Positions 31,655 to 40,129 of a stretch of 64,000 nt of DNA are shown here, piece by piece. The DNA is taken from positions 5,186,501 to 5,250,500 of the forward strand of contig NZ_CP022203.1 of the NCBI RefSeq assembly GCF_002305895.1, written 5' to 3'. Positions within the stretch are counted from its first letter, which is position 1. Each line of letters begins with the position of its first letter. The position numbers and the translations under genes were made by a program. This DNA comes from Corallococcus macrosporus DSM 14697. GTDB taxonomy: Bacteria; Myxococcota; Myxococcia; Myxococcales; Myxococcaceae. The notes below the pieces were generated by a model. That model was not told where the DNA came from and made no database searches. It saw only the letters and a list, made by a program, of their open reading frames with translations.

Positions 31655-34060
31655 CGGGCACCTCCAATCAAAAAACAACAACCATCAAAACCACAATGTT
31701 CAACACAAATCAAACATCACACGTAAACTTCCGAAACATTGCGGCCGAACGCAGCCGCTCCGTAATCGCCTGGACGGGCTCGGGCCTAAGCGCCCCCGCC
31801 AAGATTCCTACTTGGCTTGGCCTCAGAGATGCTCTTGTGGCGGCGGCTCACGAAAAAACCCCTAGCGATAAGGAGGCACAACAACGCCAAAAACACATTA
31901 GCGAGACCAAACAGGCCGCCGAACACAAGAACCTCTGGGTCGCCTTTCAAATCCTGAAGAGAATCCTCGGAAAGACAACATATAGAGACACGATCAGACA
32001 AAAGCTAATGGTAGCAGAAAAGGCCGCCATACCAGAGGCATACAAACTCATCTGGAAACTGCGCCCCGCCGGAATACTCAACCTAAACCTGGACGGTTTT
32101 GCATCGCGCGCATATGGCATGGAACACCCAGGAAGAACGCTCAATCAATTTTCGGGGAACCAGTCAGCCAGCCACACACACCTACTCAAGTCCCCCGAGC
32201 CCTTTGTAGCAAATCTCCATGGAACAATCATCGACGAATCCAGTTGGGTCTTCACGCAGGACGAGATTAGACATCTTCTAAGAAACGAGGGCTATAGACA
32301 CTTCATCTCGAGCTGCCTCTCATCGAAAACAATCATATTTCTCGGAATGAGCGCTGACGACACAGCCATCGCCGAACACTTGCGTTCTCTATCTCAAGTC
32401 GGAGTAGACTTTGGTTCTCACTATTGGCTAACTCATCGTACAGATAGCTCAACAGATCGCATAGCAGAAAAAATTGGGATCCGCCTCATTCGCTATGAAA
32501 ACAAGAGCGGGACGCACGAAGAGGTCAGCCAGTTCTTCCAGGACATACTGAAGTTTTCACCGCAAGAAAACACCGCCCCCCCTGTCGCAATTGCAACTCC
32601 TGAGCTCAGCGCTCTGCCAGAACCAAGCGCACTAGCAAACCTACCAGCAGACGAAATCCGTGTTCGTCTCAACGCCCATATTTCGGCGCTATTAGTCGAG
32701 CCCACCAAAACCTACGATGACGTCGAACAACTGCTCGCAAAATACGACGAGGCCGTCTATCGCGCCTGGTACATTTCGACAACGCCACCGAAAAACAAAC
32801 TCATCGGCTACGAACTAAAGGAACAGATTGGGAAAGGGGCCTTTGGAAAAGTATTCAAAGCCATCACTCCGTCAGGAGAGGAAGTCGCAATCAAGGTCCT
32901 CCATGAAGAGATCAGGAAAACACCGGACATGCTGAATGGATTTCGGCGTGGCGTCCAATCAATGCGCATACTTTCGGATCACAATGTGGCTGGAATGGTG
33001 CCCTATCGACAGGCCTCCGAAGTTCCAACCATGGCCGTCATGGACTATGTCGAAGGGCCGGACTTGGCAGAAGCAGTCAAGTCTGGGAGAGTCGACAACT
33101 GGGACCTTGTTCTCAGGATCGCATCCGATATCGCGCGCATTATAGTAACGGCCCACGCACTTCCCGAGCGTGTCTTGCACCGCGACTTGCGCCCTACCAA
33201 TATCATGCTCAAGGGCTTCCACACCCTGCCAGACTCATGGGAAGTTGTCGTCCTTGACTTCGACCTGTCATGGCACCGCAATGCCCTAGACGTATCAATA
33301 GCCAAACCCGCATCAGCCAACGGCTACCTCGCACCAGAGCAAGTTCGACGAGGAAAGGGCGAATCAACTCGCAGCGCAGCAGTTGACTCCTTTGGCATCG
33401 GAATGACAATATTCTTCATTTGCGGCGGAGAAGACCCTGTCTTCGCCGAAAACAACCACAAGAACTGGTCAGCAAGAATACAGGCAGCGTGCAACAAAAT
33501 CCCCGAAAGCCAATGGAAGTCCCTCCCACACAGGGTCGCACGTCTCATCGAATCCTCAACCAAAGACGCACAATCGCAGCGATGGGACTTACCCCAAATC
33601 GAAGGAGAACTAATCCGCCTTAGGGAGGCCGCTCAAGACCCAACATCGGTCCACTCCGCAGAACTCCTCGCGGAAGAAATTGCTGCACAAAACAAGAGCA
33701 GCATGACCTACAAGTGGAACCCAGACACACTTTCCGCATCAATACTTATCCCTGGAGGCGCCGAAACAACAATCACTGGCAACGAAAGCTTGCGGCGAGT
33801 TGAAGTCACTATCTCCTGGATCAGCAGCGGACAAGAAGATCGGAAGCGTTTAAGCAAGTGGCTCGGCGACGCCCTCACAAAGGCTGAATCCATCTTTTTC
33901 AAGGCTGGATGGACCACTTCGAACAGAAACAAAGATCAAATGAGCGTAACGCTCAGGGCCTCTGCGGACATCAATCTCATTCGAAAAAATTTCAATCAAC
34001 TATCCGCCGCCATTTGGGCAGCAGCAAAAGCGCTCACTTTCTGAACTCGAATCACGCCAC
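31585..34060 (+). mobile_element. Low-GC horizontally acquired island
   Basis: Between about 31585 and 34060 the DNA changes from roughly 70% GC with G/C third positions to visibly AT-richer sequence with A/T-ending codons (aaa, aca, ata, cta), then switches back. The only gene inside is the SIR2-kinase fusion. No transposase, integrase or terminal repeat was seen. The left edge falls within the CHASE2 gene, consistent with insertion plus loss of its 3' end. The edges are estimated from composition only. Confidence 0.7.
31696..34044 (+). CDS. SIR2-like domain fused to a Ser/Thr protein kinase; candidate defence protein
   Basis: From ATG 31696 the protein has 782 residues and no membrane segment. 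Residues of about 15-300 form a SIR2-like domain: AWTGSGLSAP (25-34), NLNLD with Asn131 and Asp133, LHG with His175, and IFLGMSADDTAIAEHL. Residues of about 370-620 are a kinase: loop GKGAFGKV (379-386), Lys400 in VAIK, HRDLRPTN (495-502), DFD (521-523) in place of DFG, and YLAPEQV. About 140 C-terminal residues match nothing I know. SIR2-type NADases are effectors in Thoeris, DSR and SIR2-Argonaute systems, so NAD depletion gated by the kinase is a reasonable inference. ATG 31696 lacks a clear ribosome binding site, so the start is uncertain. Confidence 0.85.
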   Translation: MFNTNQTSHVNFRNIAAERSRSVIAWTGSGLSAPAKIPTWLGLRDALVAAAHEKTPSDKEAQQRQKHISETKQAAEHKNLWVAFQILKRILGKTTYRDTIRQKLMVAEKAAIPEAYKLIWKLRPAGILNLNLDGFASRAYGMEHPGRTLNQFSGNQSASHTHLLKSPEPFVANLHGTIIDESSWVFTQDEIRHLLRNEGYRHFISSCLSSKTIIFLGMSADDTAIAEHLRSLSQVGVDFGSHYWLTHRTDSSTDRIAEKIGIRLIRYENKSGTHEEVSQFFQDILKFSPQENTAPPVAIATPELSALPEPSALANLPADEIRVRLNAHISALLVEPTKTYDDVEQLLAKYDEAVYRAWYISTTPPKNKLIGYELKEQIGKGAFGKVFKAITPSGEEVAIKVLHEEIRKTPDMLNGFRRGVQSMRILSDHNVAGMVPYRQASEVPTMAVMDYVEGPDLAEAVKSGRVDNWDLVLRIASDIARIIVTAHALPERVLHRDLRPTNIMLKGFHTLPDSWEVVVLDFDLSWHRNALDVSIAKPASANGYLAPEQVRRGKGESTRSAAVDSFGIGMTIFFICGGEDPVFAENNHKNWSARIQAACNKIPESQWKSLPHRVARLIESSTKDAQSQRWDLPQIEGELIRLREAAQDPTSVHSAELLAEEIAAQNKSSMTYKWNPDTLSASILIPGGAETTITGNESLRRVEVTISWISSGQEDRKRLSKWLGDALTKAESIFFKAGWTTSNRNKDQMSVTLRASADINLIRKNFNQLSAAIWAAAKALTF

Positions 34061-34107
34061 TGAGCCTTGAGCCCAACGGTAGCCGTGGCAGCATCCGCTC
34101 CTCCTCC

Positions 34108-35892
34108 ATGCGCCGCTACGCCCTCATCGCCGAGCCCGACCCACAACGCGCCGCTGGCCTCCTGTCCCTCGTCACGGAGGAAGGGCTCGAAGGCGTCGTC
34201 ACCAAGGATGGCGTGGAGGCCACGGAGGTGGTGCGCCAGCGCGGCGCGCCCTTGCTGCTCGTCACGGACCTGGCGCTGCCCCGGCTGGACGGCTTCGCGC
34301 TGCTGACCTGGCTGCGGGAGCAGGAGGACGCCGCCGGCACGCAGGTGGTGGTGGTGACGGCCTTCGACGAGCTGCGGGTCCGGGCCTGGCAGCTCAAGGA
34401 GCCCCTGGGCATCCACGCGTTGCTCAGCCGCCGGGCCTCGTCGGAGCTGATGCGAGACATGCTGCGGCGCGTCCTCTCCGGACAGTTGGCGCCGCAGCCC
34501 GCGGCCCCGGAGGCCACCACGGAGCAGGAGCGGCAGCGGGTGGCGAGCATCGCCGCCATGCGCCTGGTCGACGACGGGCCGCCCGAAGCCGAGCTCCAGC
34601 AGCTCGTCACGGAGGTGGCCCAGGCCTTCGGCGTGCCCGTGGCCCTGCTGACGTTGGTGCTGGGCGAGCGCCAGTGGTTCAAGGCCCACGTCGGCCTGCC
34701 ATCCTCCCTGGCGAAGGACCGGGGCACGCCGCGCGACTGGGCGTTCTGTCATCACGTGGTGCAGGGGCGCGAACCGCTCGTCGTGCCGGACGCCCGGCGG
34801 CATCCCTTCTTCCGCGACAACCCGCTGGTGCGCGACGGCATCGTGGGCAGCTACGCGGGCGCGCCGCTGCTGACGTCCACGGGCGAGGTGCTGGGCTCGC
34901 TGTGCGTCATCGACACGCGCCCGCTCGTCCTGGGCGCCGAGGACCTGGCCGCGCTGCGAGAGCTCGCGAGCCGCGTCGCGGAGGACCTGGAGCAGCGGGC
35001 CCGGGCGAAACAGGCCACGGTGAAGGCCCAGGTCGAGCCCGCGCTCACCGAGGCGTCGGCCCTGGCGCTCCTGCGCGAGGCCGTGCAGGCGCTGGACGTC
35101 GCCGCCCTGCTGGTGGCACCGGGGCGCAAGCCCTTCGCGAGCAACGCCGCGCTCACGGACCTGCTGGGGCTGCCCGCGGACGCCTTCCCCGCCATGACGT
35201 TCGACGCCTTCTGCCAGCACGTCGCGGGGCTCACCGCGGACCCGGCGGGCACGTTGCGGCAGCTCGACCTGGCCTCCGAGTCCTCCCGGGGCCTTCGGAT
35301 GTCGCTCGTCCTGGAGCGCCCCCAGGCGCGGCGGCTCCGCTGGGTTGCGCGGCCCTTCCCCGTTCCTGGCGGCGTGGCGCAGATGCTGACGCTCTCCGAC
35401 TTGGGGAACACCCGTCCGGCCCGCGAGGAGCGTGAGCGGCAGCACCGGGTGGACGGCCTGACGGGGCTGGATTCGCGGCGCGCGGGCGAGGAGCGGGTGC
35501 TGCGCGAGATTGGCCGGTGCCGCCGGGACGGTGTGCCGTTCAGCGTGTTGCTCGCGGACCTGGTGGGGCTGGGCCGCATCAACGCGACGCGAGGCTTCGA
35601 CGCGGGTGACGCCGCGCTGCGAGTCGGCGCGCGCGTCGCGGAGGCGCTGGCGGTCCCCAGGGGCTTCGCGGTGCGCTGGGAAGGCGGCGCCTTCCTGCTG
35701 GGCCTCCCCGGCGTGGACGCGGAGCAGGCGGAGTCCATGCGCCGCAAGCTGCACGACACCCCGGGCGCGCCCGAGGTCGTGTCCGCCACCGTCACCGTCG
35801 AGGGCGAGGAAGACCCGCAGGGCACCCTGGCCCGCGCCCAGGCGGCGCTCGCCCGCGCCCAAACGGAGCAGCGCTCACACCGGATGGAGTAA
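34108..35892 (+). CDS. Receiver/GAF/degenerate GGDEF regulator
   Basis: The 594-residue protein has a receiver-like domain (1-118, Asp54 in LLVTDLALPRLDG, but no clear acidic pair at the start). A GAF domain spans about 155-305 (TPRDWAFCHHVVQ, SYAGAPLLTSTGEVLGSLCVID) and a PAS-like segment about 320-435. The C-terminal GGDEF-fold domain (about 445-590) begins DGLTGLDSRRAGEERV. Its signature is EGGAF (525-529) instead of GGDEF, so diguanylate cyclase activity is unlikely. It may bind a nucleotide or a partner. It lies directly after the low-GC island, in host-like GC-rich DNA. Confidence 0.83.
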   Translation: MRRYALIAEPDPQRAAGLLSLVTEEGLEGVVTKDGVEATEVVRQRGAPLLLVTDLALPRLDGFALLTWLREQEDAAGTQVVVVTAFDELRVRAWQLKEPLGIHALLSRRASSELMRDMLRRVLSGQLAPQPAAPEATTEQERQRVASIAAMRLVDDGPPEAELQQLVTEVAQAFGVPVALLTLVLGERQWFKAHVGLPSSLAKDRGTPRDWAFCHHVVQGREPLVVPDARRHPFFRDNPLVRDGIVGSYAGAPLLTSTGEVLGSLCVIDTRPLVLGAEDLAALRELASRVAEDLEQRARAKQATVKAQVEPALTEASALALLREAVQALDVAALLVAPGRKPFASNAALTDLLGLPADAFPAMTFDAFCQHVAGLTADPAGTLRQLDLASESSRGLRMSLVLERPQARRLRWVARPFPVPGGVAQMLTLSDLGNTRPAREERERQHRVDGLTGLDSRRAGEERVLREIGRCRRDGVPFSVLLADLVGLGRINATRGFDAGDAALRVGARVAEALAVPRGFAVRWEGGAFLLGLPGVDAEQAESMRRKLHDTPGAPEVVSATVTVEGEEDPQGTLARAQAALARAQTEQRSHRME

Positions 35893-35931
35893 GTCCGATA
35901 CGAGCGCATCCACCGCGAAGAGGAGCACCGC

Positions 35932-36513
35932 ATGTCGACGCCCGTGCCCGACCGCCTCCGCCTGCCCTTCCGCTTCGACGTCGCTCCGCTCCAGCGCGAG
36001 CTCGCGGCCCTGCCCGCCGAGGCGTGGGTCCCCCACTTCAACAAGCGCGAATACGAGGGAGAGTGGAGCGCCGTCCCCTTGCGTTCCATTGGCGGGCTGG
36101 AGGGCCGCATCTATCCGGACCCGACAGGCAGGGAGCGTTACGCGGACACACCGCTGCTGGCGCGCTGTCCGGCGTTCCGGGACGTCATGGCCACGTTCCA
36201 GTGTCCCATTGGCGCCGCGCGCCTGATGAAGCTCGCGTCCGGCGCGCGCATCCGAGAACACCGTGACTACAACCTGGGCTACGCGGACGGCGAGGTGCGC
36301 CTCCACGTGCCCGTCACCACGCACCCCGACGTGGCCTTCTTTCTCGGCGGAGCGCGCGTCGTGCTCCAGCCGGGCGAGTGCTGGTACCTGGACTTCAACC
36401 AGCCCCACCGGGTGGACAACCCGAGCGACACCGACCGTGTCCACCTGGTGCTGGACTGTGACGTGAATGACTGGCTGCGGGACGTCTTCGCGGGGGCCGT
36501 GAATGGGCGCTGA
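35932..36513 (+). CDS. Aspartyl/asparaginyl beta-hydroxylase family protein
   Basis: The 193-residue protein fits the Asp_Arg_Hydrox 2-oxoglutarate/iron family. It has His110 and Asp112 in REHRDYNLGY, His125 in RLHVPVTTH, then GECWYLDFNQPHRVDN with His159 as the second likely iron ligand. It has no signal or membrane segment and is of the short bacterial type. Its stop overlaps the start of the Nif11-like gene, which overlaps the sulfotransferase gene, so the three form one unit. Known relatives hydroxylate Asp or Asn, either free or in a peptide. The small neighbouring protein is an attractive but unproven substrate. Confidence 0.88.
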   Translation: MSTPVPDRLRLPFRFDVAPLQRELAALPAEAWVPHFNKREYEGEWSAVPLRSIGGLEGRIYPDPTGRERYADTPLLARCPAFRDVMATFQCPIGAARLMKLASGARIREHRDYNLGYADGEVRLHVPVTTHPDVAFFLGGARVVLQPGECWYLDFNQPHRVDNPSDTDRVHLVLDCDVNDWLRDVFAGAVNGR

Positions 36514-36709
36514 GTCCTTCGAGCGCTTCCGTCTCCGCGTCCTGGAGGACGTCACGCTTCAGGACGCGCTGCGGGACACGCCGGACACGGCGGCCTTCGT
36601 GGCTCGCGCGATTGAGCTGGGCGCGGCGCACGGCTGCGACTTCACGGCCGAGGACCTCCACGAAGCCATGCGCGCCGCCCGCCGGGCCTGGCGGGAGCGA
36701 TGGATATGA
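36503..36709 (+). CDS. Nif11-like small protein
   Basis: The 68-residue protein starts 11 bases inside the end of the hydroxylase gene. Its sequence FERFRLRVLEDVTLQDALRD, then TAAFVARAIELG and CDFTAEDLHEAM, follows the Nif11 helix pattern (a block of about 10 residues, then FVxxAxxxG and DFTxEDL). Nif11 domains occur as leader regions of ribosomal peptide natural products and as stand-alone proteins of unknown role. Here only a short basic tail (RAARRAWRERWI) follows the domain and there is no Gly-Gly cleavage site. A precursor role is therefore uncertain. The family call rests on the pattern alone. Confidence 0.7.
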   Translation: MGAESFERFRLRVLEDVTLQDALRDTPDTAAFVARAIELGAAHGCDFTAEDLHEAMRAARRAWRERWI

Positions 36710-37698
36710 CGCAACAGTTGGAGGGCTGGCTGCCCGCGCGAATCCACGTGGACGGCGGGCAGCTCCGCGTGGACTGGTGCCACCTGGGGGCTCAGCGCTT
36801 CACGGACCCGTTCTTCGACGAGACGCTGGAGCGGCGCCTCCGCCACCCGTTCGCCCTGCTCTTCCGGCACCAGACCTCCATGGACGCGCTGGTGGCTCGG
36901 CAGGCGCGGAAGCCCGGGCTGCCGGTGCGAGGGCTCGTCTTCCACATGTCCCGGTGCGGCTCCACGCTGGTCGCCCAGCTCCTGGCCGCCCTGCCCCGGC
37001 ACATCATGCTGTCCGAGGCCGGCCCCGTGGACACGGTGCTGCGCGCGCACCAGCACCTGCCGGGCGTCACGGACGCGCAACGGATTGAATGGCTGCGCGC
37101 GGTGGTGGGCGCCCTGGGACAGCAGCGTCACCCGGAGGAGCGCGCGGTGTTCCTCAAGCTGGACGCGTGGCACGTGCTGGAGCTTCCGTTGCTCCAACAA
37201 GCCTTCCCTGGGGTGCCGTGGATGTTCCTCTACCGGGACCCGGTGGAGGTCATGGCGTCACACCAGAACCACCGAGGCGCGCACATGCTGCCAGGCCTGC
37301 TGAACCCCGCCCACCTCGGCCTGGAGCCTGGGCAGGTGGAAGGCATGCCCCTGGATGAGTATGGGGCGCGCGTCCTCGCGTCCATCTGCGAGGCGGGCCT
37401 GCGAGGGTATCTCGAGCGGTCAGGCCCCGCGCGGCTGCTGGACTACCGGCAGCTCCAATCCGAGGGCCTGCGGGTGCTCACGGAGCTGTTCGGCCTGGAG
37501 CTGACGGCCGAGGACAAGCCGCGACTGCGTGACGTCCTGGAGCGGAACGCGAAGAACCCCGTGCTGCCCTTCGAGGACGACACGGAGGAGAAAGCCCGCC
37601 GCGTCACGTCGCTCGGCCGGGCCCTGGCGGAGCAATGGGGCCGCCCCGTCCACGACGCGCTGGAAGCCGAACGCCTGCGGGCGAACAACCCCGCCTAG
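36700..37698 (+). CDS. Sulfotransferase-family protein
   Basis: The 332-residue protein has the 5'-phosphosulfate-binding loop FHMSRCGSTLVAQ at about 81-93 and the 3'-phosphate-binding motif FLYRDPVEVMASH, both typical of PAPS-dependent sulfotransferases. ATG 36700 overlaps the Nif11-like gene by 10 bases, and a second ATG lies at 36706. No signal peptide is present, so it acts in the cytoplasm. With the hydroxylase it could first hydroxylate and then sulfate a common substrate, but this order is speculation. Some members of this fold bind nucleotides without transferring sulfate. Confidence 0.82.
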   Translation: MDMTQQLEGWLPARIHVDGGQLRVDWCHLGAQRFTDPFFDETLERRLRHPFALLFRHQTSMDALVARQARKPGLPVRGLVFHMSRCGSTLVAQLLAALPRHIMLSEAGPVDTVLRAHQHLPGVTDAQRIEWLRAVVGALGQQRHPEERAVFLKLDAWHVLELPLLQQAFPGVPWMFLYRDPVEVMASHQNHRGAHMLPGLLNPAHLGLEPGQVEGMPLDEYGARVLASICEAGLRGYLERSGPARLLDYRQLQSEGLRVLTELFGLELTAEDKPRLRDVLERNAKNPVLPFEDDTEEKARRVTSLGRALAEQWGRPVHDALEAERLRANNPA

Positions 37699-37742
37699 CG
37701 CACGTCACCCGCGCCCGAACCGCCGACGAGGACCCGCCGCGC

Positions 37743-38243
37743 TCAGTACCGCCGCCGAGCCGCGACGGCGTCCTGGATGAGTCCGGCCAGCAGGCCGATG
37801 GACTTCGGGTCCTTGCTCGCGCGCACCCGCCACGCCCCGGCGCGGGTGTGCAGCACCAGCCGGTACGAGTCCTCGGCGAGCACCAGCCGCGCGATGCAGC
37901 CGAAGATGACCATGACGAGCGCAATCAGCGCGGCCTCGTAGACGCCCTTCGACGTGCCGCTGGAGACAGACAGGGCGGACAGGGCCGGCAGCCCCACGCT
38001 CATGCACACCCCCAGCGTGGCGAGCACGGGGACCATCCGCGGCGAGCGGCGCACCGACTCCACCCGCTGGACGTCCGCGAGCAGCAGCGTCCTGCCCCGG
38101 GCGACGACGCGCTCCGTGGTGACGCGCAGGCCGGCGTCCTGGAAGAGCGGCACCTCGGACGGAGGAGCCGGCGGCGTCAGGACGGGGCGGTCCGGAAACG
38201 CGGGAGTGGCGGGCACCGCGGACACGGCGAGGGGCTCAATCAT
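37743..38243 (-). CDS. DUF6232-like membrane protein
   Basis: The 166-residue protein starts at the ATG complementary to 38241-38243. An N-terminal Pro/Ala-rich part is followed by LFQDAGLRVTTERVVARGRTLLLADVQRV, which resembles the start of DUF6232 proteins. Two hydrophobic segments then follow (about 70-90 and 100-122), and then a basic domain ending DAVAARRRY. The function is unknown. The start overlaps the stop of the upstream degenerate receiver gene by eight bases, so they are probably expressed together. The DUF assignment is from memory of the family pattern. Confidence 0.7.
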   Translation of the reverse strand: MIEPLAVSAVPATPAFPDRPVLTPPAPPSEVPLFQDAGLRVTTERVVARGRTLLLADVQRVESVRRSPRMVPVLATLGVCMSVGLPALSALSVSSGTSKGVYEAALIALVMVIFGCIARLVLAEDSYRLVLHTRAGAWRVRASKDPKSIGLLAGLIQDAVAARRRY

Positions 38244-38649
38244 GAGGTGTCTCGGAGGTCGGCGGCACGGCCCCGCCGGAAGAGATGAACACGGAACTCG
38301 GATGACCTGGGACGTGGGCCAGCAACACCCGGCGCAGCTCCCCCAGCGGCCGGCCCAGCGCGAAGCAGTCGCGGGCGCCCAGCCGCAGGGCGAGTCCCAC
38401 CAGCCGCTCATCGGCGAAAGGCACCAGCACGATGACGGGCCCGTGGGGGGCGAGCTCCCGGGCGCGCTGAAGCTGACGCTGGAGCCCCTCACCCCGCTCG
38501 ACGTGGACGAGCACCAGGTCCGGCCGCCCCCCCGTGGACGCGCTCAGCTCCAGCGCGATGCCCAGCTCGGCCAGCACGTCCATGAGGAGCGAGCCGAGCG
38601 ACGCATCCCCTCCCAGCAGGAGGGCACGGGCAATGGACGAAGACATCAC
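38236..38649 (-). CDS. Degenerate receiver-like protein
   Basis: The 137-residue protein has the alternating hydrophobic strand pattern of a receiver (ARALLLGGD, DLVLVHVERGEG, GPVIVLVPF). It lacks the N-terminal acidic pair, and the phospho-acceptor position reads HVERG rather than Asp. Phosphorylation is therefore unlikely. It may keep the fold for protein binding. It is coupled to the DUF6232-like gene by an eight-base overlap. An in-frame ATG three bases later is an equally good start. No DNA-binding domain is present. Confidence 0.65.
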   Translation of the reverse strand: MMSSSIARALLLGGDASLGSLLMDVLAELGIALELSASTGGRPDLVLVHVERGEGLQRQLQRARELAPHGPVIVLVPFADERLVGLALRLGARDCFALGRPLGELRRVLLAHVPGHPSSVFISSGGAVPPTSETPHD

Positions 38650-38770
38650 GTTGGAACATCAAGCAATGCCCATGCCCATGGGCTCCGCCCTGAGCGTCCA
38701 CGCGCCCCCCGGACGCACCGTTGCATCACGCCATGCGGCCATGGCGGATTACCACGGTGCTCCCGGCGCC

Positions 38771-40118
<1,348 letters not shown>

Positions 40119-40129
<11 letters not shown>

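Noticed and set aside
31360-31695. Upstream extension of the SIR2-kinase reading frame
   Set aside because: The first part overlaps the CHASE2 gene in another frame and shows shadow composition. The foreign codon pattern begins only near 31590.
36503-36709. Calling the Nif11-like gene a ribosomal peptide precursor
   Set aside because: There is no Gly-Gly or similar cleavage site and only a short basic tail. The leader-type role is left as a hypothesis.
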